Assembly (NCBI GenBank): GCA_021927905.1
Contig: BLLK01000061.1
Coordinates: 235,810-299,809 of the forward strand
Length of the DNA: 64,000 nt
From: Chaetoceros tenuissimus
Taxonomy: Eukaryota > Bacillariophyta > Thalassiosirophyceae > Chaetocerotales > Chaetocerotaceae
Direction: 5' to 3'
Each line of letters opens with the position of its first letter. Position 1 is the first letter of the stretch. Positions 30,783-41,693 of the stretch are shown one piece after another. The position numbers and the translations under genes were made by a program. The notes under the pieces were generated by a model. The model had not been told where the DNA came from and ran no database searches. It saw only the letters and a list, made by a program, of their open reading frames with translations.

Positions 30783-33414
30783 ATGTCTACTCATAATGAT
30801 CACATTCAAATCCTACACACTATCCGTGGCCGAAACGTAGAGATCCCCAATGGCCTTGATCTTGGATTCCTTGATGATGTACTTTCAACAGAACTTTTTC
30901 TTTCGATTCCGCGTCATTTGCAACAGAATGCGCTTTGCGGTAAGAAAATTGTATTATCCTTAGTTATTATTCTATTCTGATTGTCTACTGACCATACTTT
31001 TACTAACATCTCCATAGCATTGTGTGTTGTGACAAGTGGAAACAGATTCCAAAGTAACGAGGAGTTTTGGGAGTGTGCACGTGATGTCTTCCTTGGATTC
31101 GATCGTGAAAATCAATTCAACTTTGCGGAGTGTTCTGGACCCTTTGGTCTAGACACAATGTTCTTACATGATCGTAGAGCACGAATTTCTTTTCGTGAGA
31201 TTTATTCTCGAAAAAAGATAGATGCCTTGCAAGGTAAGTTTCATTTTGAAGAAGTAAGAAATAGAATTGTTTGGTTGGTTTCTAACTATTCCGTTTTTAG
31301 AACTTCATCGCAGGAGTAATTTTGAACGTAATCCAATACAAAGGAAAGTTTTTGCAAAGAGTATTTTTAATTCATATCCAACGAAGATTGATATGATTGT
31401 AGGGACAACAATATACCTTCCTCGTTCGATTAGGCAGGATGACCTTCTGAGTGCCGATGTTTCAAAGGCTCTCTACGCCATTCGCAAATCCGAACGTGCT
31501 AAGGCAGTGTGTGGTAAGTAAAGAAGTGTTCATCAGAACTAATGATGATAACATAGTACTAACATGAATTTCTACAAAGCGTTTAATGATAGATTGAGGG
31601 GAAGGAATTTCAACATGCGTGAACTACAATCACTTGCAGTATCTACGTTTCAAGAGTATTCATCTACTTCAACAGATTGCAGCCATCAACAAATCAACTT
31701 TGATGTAGAAGATGATTATCCGTCCACTCTTTCTCCAAATCAGTCATCATCTTCCAACGATTTGCAACAAGTCAACTTTGATGAAGTTACTGCTCCATCT
31801 ACTCTTTCTCCAAACCAGTCATTGACATCAAGTACAAAAGATACTCAAGACATGGTAGTGGAAGATAACCAAACTAAAGCAGCAGAGGTAGCAGTATCGG
31901 AGGTTAAAATTGTAAGTAATGCGGAATATTCAATTTGTTGCCCATTCTTTTCCAACATCTAACATATTTGATTCATGTAGAGCATGTCGGCGGAGCTGTC
32001 AGATTTGACGAGTACTAGAATTCCTAGAAAACCCTCTAAAAAGGAGGAGGAAAAGGCCGATGAGAGAGAGGGAAAGGCCAACCGTCTTTATCAACTAACT
32101 ATGGATACACCTCAGTTTGTGCATTACAATATGACGGAGGCTGAGCGTCTTGAGGCAGCAAAGACATCCACCGTGTGCCCTGAATTGTCTAAAAAGTTCT
32201 GCAACAAGTATGGCAAAGCGGGGGAAGATGACCTAAAGTATTGGAAGGACATGAAGGTTCCAGGAGCAGAGGACCTGAATCTTCCAGGAGCAGTGATCAA
32301 TGTTATCTTGTCTCAATTCCTCTCTTCGACTTTCAAGGCTGATGAATATCCGAACAGCGGTACTCGTATTGAGTTTCTACATCCAAAAGTCATACAAATT
32401 GTAGTTGACAGGTACCTAGAGTTTGGAGCTATTGTAGGTCCATTAACTTATCATGGCAATTGGAGACCTGGTGACCTTGTTCATGTGTATGATATGGCCT
32501 TCTCTCCATTGGATGGAGGAATTTCTTCCATTTCTCATATGCGTAGCCTTTATGATGGCAAGAAAGGGGTCTACCGCCAAGCCTGTAAGAATCATCTAGG
32601 GATGCAAGATGCTCCGAGTGTCAGAATGCAAATTTTCGATGAACTCCAGTTTCTTTTGCCTCATACGTTCAACGATTCATGGAAAGATTTTGGGAAGAGT
32701 CTTCGACCGGATCATCCTCTGTCTGTGCTTGTGAAGAAACTTGTTCATATTTCTCCGTTGATTAGGAAGGACCTTGTGCAAGCCATTCTTTCAGTTATGG
32801 ACGAACATTGTGCAAAGCCAGTTCTCATTGTAAATCGTGTTTCCGAGGAAACAAAGAAGAAATTCACCAACTACGTTAGTTTTCTCAAGATACTACGCCC
32901 TGAATTGCCATATGTGGAATTATATCACCCAACCTGGTTTGCGAAAAACAAGATACCGTGGCTAGTTCAATGGATCAAAGTGACTGACGCTACAGTTGAA
33001 ATTATATTTCATTTCTGTGGAGAGAAGTACTTCATTGGAGAGAAGGAGGCAACAAAGGAAGAAGTGAGGGAGATGCTTGGAGACAAAGGCATGGAATACA
33101 TTTTCAAGAATGGGTACAATGGCCTTCGCATTGAACCTTATACTGAAGATGAAAGGGAGGAAATCAAGAATAGAAAGGCTGGTACTGCGTTTGTGAACGG
33201 GAGTACTTTCGGTGTTCCTAAGGGAACGAAGTTGACTGATGAAGAGAAAGCCTCTAGGGGGTTTCAGAAGGGGTCTATTCCATGGAATAAGGGACTGAAG
33301 ATGACTGTTGAACAGAAGGCCGCAAGAAAGCGAACAGCTGGGAAGAATGGGAATACCATTGGGTTTCAGAAAGGAAATTATTTTGGTCGGTCAAATAAAA
33401 AGAGTAAGAAGTAA
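30783..33414 (+). CDS. Unassigned five-exon gene with NUMOD3-like C-terminal tail
   Basis: Exons 30783..30939, 31018..31233, 31301..31513, 31580..31911 and 31981..33414 join in frame over four GT-AG introns (66-78 bp) to give 783 aa. I do not recognise the main domain. Exons 1-3 share a theme (LDLGFLDDVLSTELFLSIP, FGLDTMFLHDRRARISFRE, IVGTTIYLPRSIRQDDLLSA). Exon 4 is Ser/Thr/Asp/Gln-rich with two copies of PSTLSPNQS. Exon 5 begins with charged residues, then a compact region with DEYPNSGTRIEFLHPKVIQ and GDLVHVYDMAFSPLDGG. The last 70 residues repeat a basic NUMOD3-like pattern: FGVPKGTKLTDEEKASRGF, FQKGSIPWNKGLKMT and FQKGNYFG, as found beside homing-endonuclease domains and thought to bind DNA. 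No HNH or GIY-YIG catalytic core is evident. The frame is open upstream to 30681, so the start is uncertain. Confidence 0.72.
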
Positions 33415-33953
33415 GAAGATATAATCTAGAGTCTACTTTGTTAGAGAATTTACTTTAGATTAGAACACCATCACAAATGTAACAGTCAAATATCAAACTG
33501 AGCCAAAGGGGGAGGAGAAAAAAGTAAGGTACGCTATGTGTCTTTTCTTGACGCGTCCTTTTTCTTCCTTTATCAATGTAGATGTAAACTTAAAGAGAAT
33601 GGAAAACTGATTCTCCCTAGCTTTCTTTTTTGCTTTTCTTTTTGCTCTTCTACACCTAAGTCATAAATTGATTTTCCCTCCTTTTTGCATCTGATTTCAC
33701 TGATCAGATTTCAAAGACATTCTTTCATTTTGTTCAGGTAAGTTGCTAAACCACTGTAGACAAATCTGAGGAAGTGCAGTAGGATCATAAATGTCCACAT
33801 CGTTCCTCCTCGATGAGATTTATATGTCTAACCATCATCTAGATTCGGAATGTGATTCACCAATTCTATTCAACATAGACACTAGAATCTAAAAGTTTGA
33901 GGTATAATAGTAGAAGAAGATTAGATTTGTTAAAAGTTTGAAACGTCCCCTCT
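33415..33953. other. Intergenic region, convergent 3' ends
   Basis: About 540 bp between convergent genes; it holds 3' UTRs and pyrimidine-rich runs near 33600-33690. No gene or RNA was recognised. Confidence 0.4.
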
Positions 33954-35067
33954 TCATTTCGCCTTTATAGCTTCGACGATGAACATTGGATCACGATATT
34001 CATTTGGACCCTCAGCTGCAGTAATGTCAAATGCTTTCACATCTTTGAATCCACCAGCATATTTCAGATATCCATTAATCAACTCCAAATGCTGTCTATC
34101 ATTCATCTGCAACCACATTGCAATCGCCTTGGAGGGGAAACAACGATTACTCTGCGAAATTATGACTTTTCCACCAGGTTTCAAAACACGATTTACTTCC
34201 TTCAATACCTCAATGGGTTCAATCAAGTAATCAATAGATACAACACATGTCACCACATCGAAACTTGCATCATCATAAGGTAATTTCGCTTCAATGTTTA
34301 GGTTTTTAGGTGTAAAGTCGGTCAATTGATCATTCGCTTTCAATTCTAATGCATTCATACCCGTTGCAGAAATGCGCTTCATGATCTTTGGAAATTCAAG
34401 TGGATAATGACTGTTGAAGAATATGCAGGTGAAATCATGAAGAATATGATTTGAAAAGTATGAGCAATAAAGTAATTATCATGTATATGCATGATGGAAC
34501 GCGTACATACCTTACCCACGAAGAACAAATGTCTAAAATACTACTTCCCTTTGGAATATTTTTTCTATAGTATTGAGTCAATGATGCAACCGCAGCCTCA
34601 TCGATATGATACACAAATCTTGGGATTGCATAAAAACTCCCATCATCCTGTTGATCTGCTCTTAAAAAGTCTTCTGGCTTAAAAGGTGGTTCCTCTGGCC
34701 ATTCTTTCACCAGAGATACTGGACGTATAGGGAATTGCCAAGGAGTACTATCTCCTGTGAAACGACGTACTAATAATCCTCTTGTTCGTGGATTGCCATC
34801 TGGTCCATCTCCATATTTCATTTGTATTTCAGAATCAATGAATCTTGGGTTGCTATTTTGTGTTGCTGCACATGCTGGTTCTGCAGCTTTGACGAAAGGA
34901 GAAAAGGTGGCTGTGAATGTAGCCGCTCGTAGAAATTGCGCTCGAGAAGAAGACATGGAAAGAGTCGTAGAAGTGAGAATACGAGGCGAGTGAGATAAGG
35001 ATGGTCCCCAAGCAGAGACGAGAGATAGTTGCTGAATGAAAAGAAGTGATTGAATCAGAGATCTCAT
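33954..35067 (-). CDS. Plastid-targeted SAM-dependent methyltransferase (type 11)
   Basis: Two exons, complement(33954..34410, 34511..35067), with a 100-bp GTATGT...ACAG intron; the product is 337 aa. The class I methyltransferase core is split by the intron: IPKGSSILDICSSWVSHYPLEFP is the SAM-binding motif I region, followed by LPYDDASFDVVTCVVSIDYLIEP and VLKEVNRVLKPGGKVIISQSNRCFP. The N-terminus is MRSLIQSLLFIQQLSLVSA, then WGPSLSHSPR: a signal peptide whose predicted cleavage site is followed by Trp-Gly-Pro, matching the diatom ASAFAP rule (an aromatic residue at +1), then a Ser/Arg-rich transit peptide. A second hydrophobic/Ala stretch (FVKAAEPACAA) could be a thylakoid-type signal. Start chosen at 35067 for this presequence; the frame is open further upstream. 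The substrate is unknown. Confidence 0.85.
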
Positions 35068-35307
35068 TATTTGGACTAGCTTCTTTCTGTTTTGATTTGT
35101 GAGCCTATGAATTGAAATATTGATGTAGATCGGCTTGAAATGAAAGCAGACAGACAAGCTTTTCAATATTAAAGTAATAGTAATGGTGTAGGGATTGTGT
35201 GAGTCAGTTAGACAATCAACTGAAGATCTTTTTTCGTGAAACAAGAAACAAGATATCATTAGTATTATGATTGTATGTTTTCGTATCCATTTCTTCCCAC
35301 TCCTTTC

Positions 35308-35425
35308 AGGAACGACCATACAATCATGAGAACACCGATACCCGTCTGCTCATCGAAGTTAAGCATGATCTGGTCGAGGTAGTACTACGGTGGGGGACCA
35401 CGTTGGAATTCTCGATGTTGTTCTT
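35308..35425 (+). rRNA. 5S ribosomal RNA
   Basis: A 118-nt sequence with the eukaryotic 5S layout. The 5' end AGGAACGACCATAC pairs over 9 bp with the 3' end GTTGTTCTT (helix I). The internal promoter is clear: a box A-like GAAGTTAAGCATGATCTGG and a box C-like GGTAGTACTACGGTGGG and GACC. Helix and loop words GAACACCGATACCCGTCTG and TCATCGAAGTTAAGCA match known 5S consensus positions. It stands alone in this window, outside any rDNA repeat. Confidence 0.9.
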
Positions 35426-35450
35426 GAAATCTTCTTTTGATTTTTTTTAC
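35426..35450 (+). terminator. Pol III terminator for 5S rRNA
   Basis: Run of eight T (about 35441-35448) within 25 bp of the 5S 3' end, the usual RNA polymerase III stop. Confidence 0.75.
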
Positions 35451-35941
35451 GTACTTGAGTCAAGACCCTCTTTTTCTTGCATTCATAATCAAGATATATT
35501 GTTCTTTACGCTAAAGAATGAATTGAGTCCAAAACAATGCAAAATATAGGAATTTGTCAGATGAAATTTTTATCATTTTTAACAGTACATATAGATTCAT
35601 TTCATCCCCTTTTCGCATCGTAGCTTTTCAATCATTACGTATGAGGTGCCCACTAGTGCATCAAGTTTTCATGAATTTCTCATAGCGATTAAATACAAAA
35701 CAGTTTAAATAAGAAACTTTATCGTGCTCTTATATGAATGCTTACACTCACTGAATCATGTGCGTGCATTGAAAATCGAGGATCTAAAAAATAAAAAATA
35801 CAGTGAGGGGGGTTTTTATTAAGATCACCTTTTTGGTCTGTCATACAGCCGTTTCAAAGAAGAAAGAAAACCACAACTTTTCCACTTTTCCACTTTTCCT
35901 CATCCCACCATGTTATGTATTGAAAACATATTAAACAAAGC
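35451..35941. other. Intergenic region between 5S rRNA and helicase gene
   Basis: About 490 bp, AT-rich, with the promoter of the DHX57-like gene. No further RNA or ORF was recognised. Confidence 0.4.
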
Positions 35942-38799
35942 ATGGGAAAGAAAAACAAAGCCTCCTCTTCGTCCAACAAGAAGGCTCCCAAGTGCACGTG
36001 TGACCATCCTTACCAATGCTCTTGTGGAAACCGTCCCGAACGTCCCTCCAGAGGTCATAAATGGGTGAGTTGCAGTTACATGATGGTAGAAGCAAGCGGT
36101 GGTAGATTGTCAATTCAGCATCAATACTTGCATGTATGATTTATTCACTCATCCCTAATGATTATTATGTTCCATTCTTCAGGATCCAGAGACTCAGCAG
36201 TGGGGAGGCAAAGGGCACAAGCAAAAGGGGGCATCAGGTACAGCAGCAGCCGTTGGAACAGCTGCAAAAGTAACAACCAAGGGATCAACATCCATTGAAC
36301 AATGGCAAAAGCTGCCTTCGACCCTTCTACAAGATGTTGTCAAAAAAGAAAAGCGTCCTCCTCCTAAATATAAATCTCTCAAAAATCATGGAGGTCAATT
36401 TTTATACAGAGTCATTATTCAAGATGCAAAAGCGAGTAAACGAGGTGGTGAACATGACATTATTCTTGTCCCCGCTCATTCTGCCAAGAATGAAGAACAG
36501 GCAAAAGAAGAAGCAGCTCTTCTAGGTCTCTTGCATTTGACACCATCCATCCCTCATGAAAGGAAGCTTCCAGAGCCTTATAAAACTACCTGGTTGAATG
36601 CATTGGAGGCTAAAAAGAATCAAAAGAAGGATAGTAAGAAAGCAGTAGAACAAGATTCATCGACCAAGACTCCTAGTGCTACTGGCGATGCCGCCAAAGC
36701 CAACTCTTCGAACTTGGTATCAGCAAAAAACTTTAGTTCTTTTCATGAAAAACGAAAACAAATAGAAGAAAAGCGTAAAGCTCGCAATGCTAAAATTAGA
36801 AGACATGAAGCTATACGGATGGCAAATCGCGATGTTCAGGTGTTTATGTCGGCACAAATACGAAAGCAGATTGAGACTTTGTTACGGGGTGATGCTGACT
36901 TAGATTTACTCAAGCTTTTAACAGAGGAAAAAGGTATGGATGAAGAAGACATCGACGACGAGGAAGAAGAAGATGTTACTTTTGTGTATGTGTTGAAAAG
37001 GTTGGTACATGAAGGATTTACTAAAAGTCAGGCTAAAGCTGGATTTACTGCTGTGAAGAAGGATCCATCTGCTGCATTGAAAAACATGAGCGATTTGGAA
37101 GATCAATACATGGATAAATTTTATGAAGAGAGTCTGCAGTGGTTATGTGTTCATTTGGATGAAGATCAGTTGCCAGAAGGTTTTGATCCTAGAGGAAGGA
37201 CACTGGATGTGGTTAAACCAAAATCATTCAAAACAAACCAATTGAGTACAAGTCCAAAGGAACAAGATAGTGAACAGAATAGTGAAACTTTGAAAGAAGT
37301 GCAATCTATTGTTCAAAAGTTTGGAGTTTCGTTGGAAGAAGCATCGTGTTTGAATAGCTCTGGAAAAGATACACAGCAAGAATTCTGGAACGCATTATGT
37401 CAATTGAATACCATAGATTCATCAGAATTTTGTTTTGGGAAAGACCTGGGAAGTGGCGATTTTGAACAAAATAGAAGTATCGTAGAGGAGGAGGTCGAGC
37501 TTCTACAAGCAATGTTTCCGGAAGAAGAAGATTTGCAAATATCAAACAATGTGGATTCGGAACAAAGATCCATTGTGGATATGAAAATTCCTTTTCAAGC
37601 GATGGATGAACAGAAGTATACCATTTCAATTCAATATTATGATGGGCATTATCCAGCAAAACATCCAATGGTATTTATTCATGGTAAATGGGATAATTTT
37701 CCTCCAGGTAAAGGTACATTTGTGCACTCTGAAATTATTAAGCAAATGAAGGAAATTCCTGTACACGAACCAATGGTGTTTGAGATATTCAATTTTATTC
37801 AGGAAATATTGCAAAATGATGTGGAAACAAGTATCAAGAATGGACCAGAGTCTTTGTTATTGCCATTTGTCAAAGGCGGAGACAAATTTCAAACAAAAGC
37901 AAAGCCAAAAGTGGACAAAGCGACTGTGCAATCAAAAAGACCGAAAAGGATTTCACCTCGTTCATCGTTTAAACCACGAAAGAGAGTCAAGAGTTTCTTT
38001 TGGAGCAAGAAGCCACATGAGACTCCTGTGGCTACAGCTTTCCCTAAGTTACGAAGTGATATCAAGGTAGCAAGAGAGCGACTGCCAGCAGCAAAGGCAC
38101 GTTCCCAATTCCTGCAAATCATGCATGATGCAGAGCAGAAAGATAGAGTTGTTTTAATTACAGGAGAAACAGGTTGTGGGAAAACCACTCAAATACCTCA
38201 ATTCATTCTAGAAGAATCTCCGAAAGATGCAAAGATTATTGTTGCTCAACCAAGACGTTTGGCCGCAACAGGCGTAGCTGATCGAGTTGCACAAGAGCGA
38301 GGTGAAGCTCGACCTGGAGAAGGTAGTGTGGGCTATGTAGTGAGAGGAGACTCTAAAGTGTCCAATGATTGTCGACTGATGTTTTGTACAACCGGAGTTC
38401 TTCTTAGACAGCTACAGACTGAAGGAGCTTTAGATTGTATTTCCCATATTGTGATTGATGAAGTCCACGAACGACATCTAGATACTGATATCCTTCTTGC
38501 TATTCTGAAGGAAACGAGACCCGCGCACTTGAATGTAGTTCTAATGTCTGCAACAATGGATGCCGATCGATTTGCTGCATACTGGGGATCTTCCACACCG
38601 CGTATGCACATCCCTGGCTTCACCCATCCAGTCAAAGATTTATTTCTTGACGATGTGTTGAGTCTTACTGGCTACATTCCTCCAAAGAAAGGCAAGAAGA
38701 AGAAATTTGGTAATTGGAGCAATCCTTCCACAAGGAAGAAAACAGCATGGAATGACTCCGAACTATCCGATGATGATAATGATTATGACGAAATGGATC
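35942..38799 (+). CDS. DHX57-like DEAH-box RNA helicase, 5' part (copy A, cut by assembly gap)
   Basis: Exons 35942..36064 and 36183..38799, with a 118-bp GTGAGT...TTCAG intron, encode 913 residues before the gap. Order: a Cys-rich start (CTCDHPYQCSCG), a Lys/Glu coiled region, a UBA-like helical segment ending LQWLCVHLDEDQLPEGFDPRG, an RWD domain from about residue 470 (VEEEVELLQAMFPEEED), then the helicase core with motif I GETGCGKTTQ (about 701), motif Ia AQPRRLAA, motif II DEVH (about 798) and motif III SAT. This UBA-RWD-DEAH layout is that of DHX57/DHX29-type helicases, which act in translation or RNA remodelling. Joined to 52936-53298 and 53366-54807, the frame stays open for 1514 codons, showing what an intact gene would contain. 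Confidence 0.87.
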
Positions 38800-38899
38800 N
38801 NNNNNNNNNNNNNNNNNNNNNNNNNNNNNNNNNNNNNNNNNNNNNNNNNNNNNNNNNNNNNNNNNNNNNNNNNNNNNNNNNNNNNNNNNNNNNNNNNNN
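38800..38899. other. Assembly gap of 100 N
   Basis: Exactly 100 N, the conventional size for a scaffold gap of unknown length. On its right the sequence resumes inside the helicase 3' region (equivalent to 54361 onwards). Comparison with the copy at 52.6-54.8 kb implies that at least about 1.4 kb of helicase sequence is missing here. Confidence 0.95.
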
Positions 38900-39347
38900 C
38901 TACACGAGATCAAGTGGTGACAAAGATAGCTCTGTAGACTCATCGAATTTGACCAAACATTATCATGGAACATCAGAGGCAAGATGCTTTGTGCACCCAA
39001 GCTCTTTTACGTTTTCAGTTGGATCCTATACATGTCCTTGGATAGTATACTACCAACTAGTGCGAACAAGTAAGCCTTTCATGCGAGATGTTACTGAATG
39101 TTCGAATTATGACCTTTTGCTTTTTGGAGGAAACATTGAGGTATCTGCTTCTGATGGAGTGATTGTAGTCGATGACTACGTAAGGATGTCAGCAAATGCT
39201 AGAATTGCGGCACTAATTTCTGGTTTAAGGAAGAGGGTTGATAATCTTCTTACAAAAAAGATTGCTGAGCCTTCATTTGACGTTGCAAAGAGTGTAGAAA
39301 TGAAACTCATTGTGAAACTGTTGAGAACGGATGGAATGGGTCAGTGA
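38900..39347 (+). CDS. DHX57-like helicase, C-terminal fragment (after gap)
   Basis: The last 148 codons of the helicase, including the OB-fold-like region (FVHPSSFTFSVGSYTCPWIVYYQLVRTSKPFMRDV region) and the end LLRTDGMGQ. Identical in sequence to the ends of the other copies at 43457, 47557 and 54807. Whether it belongs to copy A cannot be decided because of the gap. Confidence 0.8.
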
Positions 39348-39682
39348 TTCTGTGTCATAGAGGAAGCTTGTACTTTTCAATAATAAGCTCGAATTTCATC
39401 ATTACTCCCATTTTCTTTTCTTTTTTAAGTTTGAGAATGGGAAATCAAAGACCGACGAAGAAACGTCCAAAACAAATTCAGTGACTATTCTGCTGAAGTT
39501 TAGCTCATTGACAGGAGTCAATAAGGTGAAATAGAAGAAACTTCAAGACCAAATTGAAGTTCCAAGAACTTCCCATCATTATGCGTTTTGCGACAAACAT
39601 TGGTGCTGGTGCTGCTCACTGCTCACTGCTCAAGTACTACACATGTTCACGTCATAAAATCAAAAAGAACATCAAACTAACA

Positions 39683-40255
39683 ATGGGTGACGAAGAAAAT
39701 AACGTAGCTGTAGTCAATGCTGAGTGTGATCCTTTTGCTGACGGATGGCATGGGGATGGATGCTGTGCTTATTACTGCTTCAAGGCTTACAAAAGGTGAG
39801 AAAATTAATTACTGATGTCAAAGAGATCGAAGATCCAAACTGTAACATTGCTACGTCCATATTTTTCATACATACCACTGGATGATTATGAAGGGAGTAA
39901 AACTGCACCATTTTTCCTTTATATGTTTGTCCAGTTTCATATAGCTAATGCATCTTTTTGCCGATAGCTACAATGCATTCTTTTCAGCTTATGGTGCAAA
40001 CCTCATGTTCGCAGTACTTTCTGTGAATGCCGTTTTTGCTTTACTGTCTTGTAACTCCATTTTCAGTATCCTATCCGTGGTAAGTCATACATTTGGTCCA
40101 TGCTTAATGATTTTGACTTCATATTATGGCAACAGACACGTTCCTAATCAAGCATTTTGCATTGCATTTAACAGAATTCTGGTATGTCGATCATGAGTGT
40201 GAACTCATTTATGGCCGTTGGATGTACTTCATCTGCATTTAAAATCTGTTTCTAG
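39683..40255 (+). CDS. Small nonapeptide-repeat protein, copy 1
   Basis: Exons 39683..39795, 39968..40079 and 40175..40255 with GT-AG introns give 101 aa. The N-terminal 38 residues are acidic with a Cys group (DGCCAYYCFKAYK). The rest is a nonapeptide repeat: MFAVLSVNA, VFALLSCNS, IFSILSVNS, GMSIMSVNS, then FMAVGC. The consensus is [F/M][A/S][hydrophobic][L/M]-Ser-[V/C]-Asn-[S/A] plus one residue. This regular Ser-x-Asn ladder suggests a short beta-solenoid or amyloid-like stack. I do not recognise a named family, and the function is unknown. The second intron falls between Val and Asn of a unit. An in-frame ATG at 39557 would add 42 residues; the downstream start is preferred because it opens the acidic conserved part. 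Confidence 0.72.
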
Positions 40256-41453
40256 AGCAATTGATTCAATTTGATTCCTTGTTGCAGAAAAAGATTTTGA
40301 GAGTTTATGTGTTCCAAACGTAGTTTCATTGCGTTTGTGGTTTTGAAAACTGTATAGGGTCCATGAGCCATCATTGGTGTACTATTCAATACTTTCTCAG
40401 ATAGAGTATTTATTAACTAGAATCCATATTTTTAGATGGGGAAGAATTAGTTTTATTCTTAGTAAAATAAGTACATCAATTTGATACTTGTTCTCTTATG
40501 TAAATAAAGAATTGCAAACAAGAATCAAATCAGAAATGTGAAATATTGATGTCCCATAAGAATTTTTCGACTTCGACGAACATTCCTATCAGTATTCTCG
40601 CCTTCCTTTCAAATTAAGGTACAATACTGTCTGAAATGCGACTCTGTGAATCATCTTAACCCTTTTCTGCCTAGTTGGGACTCGAAAAATCAAAGCGTCG
40701 TGTATCGCAATGTGCATAGGTAAATCACAATGTGCAAGCAAAGTGCACTAAATGGCCTATTTCCTACATCATCATGACGTTGCTTCCAAACTCCATAATA
40801 TAGTTCCGTCACCCTAGAGGAAAAAATCTAAACTCACTCTTATGATTAACGAATTATTTATAATTGATTTAATTGAATCTTGGAAGTTTATCGCCATACT
40901 TGCCCTACGTATTTTTTTCTTCTCTGCAATTATACTTCCGCATGGTGTTTCGACTTCAAACAGTGGTTTGTCATCTTTTTTGAGTGCTAACATGTCGAAA
41001 AATCATCTCTGAAAATACATATCGATTTCTACGCACCAAATTAGATTTGATCTGATGATAGTCCGAATTGAAATGAAAGTACTCGAATACGTATAATTTC
41101 AACTGAGTAATAAAATGATGCTATGTTTAAAATCTAAAAAAATACTTTTTGCACTATATTGTCACTTTGTTCTGCCTTTGACAATATTCACGCTATGGTA
41201 ATATTACCTTGCCTTTCATTCTATTCTCATGAATAATTGCATGGTGTGAGAACTGATGAGTTGCTGTTGAAGCACTGTTATTTCCAATATGGCTGCCTGA
41301 TTCAATTTTTCACAATTGGACACGGGAGCTATGTCATGAGAGCAAATGTTCATGAGCTGGCGAAAAAACGCTGAATTTCTTTCATGTAACTTCAGATTCC
41401 ATCGATTTCACGCGTATAAATTCATTTCCATTACGTGAAGGAAGGGAGAAATC
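40256..41453. other. Spacer of the repeat unit
   Basis: About 1.2 kb, AT-rich, with no supportable gene. The same spacer recurs at 44366-45553, and its first 400 bp also at 62408-62800, where it stops. Confidence 0.55.
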
Positions 41454-41693
41454 ATGTCAGAGCGAGAGGAGGGAGTACAACACAAGCCGACCGAATTAGC
41501 ATTTACGCCTGCTTTACATCTGGCTCTGCCTAACCTGACAAAGCGACTGTGCAATCAAAAAGACCGAAAAGGATTTCACCTCGTTCATCGTTTAAACCAC
41601 GAAAGAGAGTCAAGAGTTTCTTTTGGAGCAAGAAGCCACATGAGACTCCTGTGGCTACAGCTTTCCCTAAGTTACGAAGTGATATCAAGGTAG
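41454..41693 (+). pseudogene. Chimeric ORF at helicase-fragment junction, copy 1
   Basis: A plausible gene start (MSEREEGVQHKPTELAFTPA) with upstream leader runs for 28 codons, then at about 41537 meets helicase sequence in the wrong frame and stops after 79 codons. The first 28 codons are not helicase and look like the truncated beginning of another gene. An identical copy lies at 45554-45793. Confidence 0.6.

Larger units (their letters stand above)
38900..41537. repeat. Large repeat unit, copy 1 (left part lost in gap)
   Basis: Contains the helicase 3' end, the nonapeptide-repeat gene and a spacer. It matches 43010-45637 with an offset of 4110 bp apart from a few short indels (near 40430, 40480, 40816, 40860 and 41025) and single-base changes. 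Confidence 0.9.

Noticed and set aside
36531-39347. Helicase read as one 938-codon ORF straight through the gap
   Set aside because: The gap is exactly 100 N and placed in frame by chance. The region around it does not align with the continuous copy at 52.9-54.4 kb, so bases are missing. Also the true start is the upstream exon at 35942, not a TTG at 36531.
39557-39682. Upstream ATG extending the nonapeptide-repeat protein by 42 residues
   Set aside because: Possible but not preferred: the added part is basic and unlike the rest, and the downstream ATG starts the acidic segment directly.
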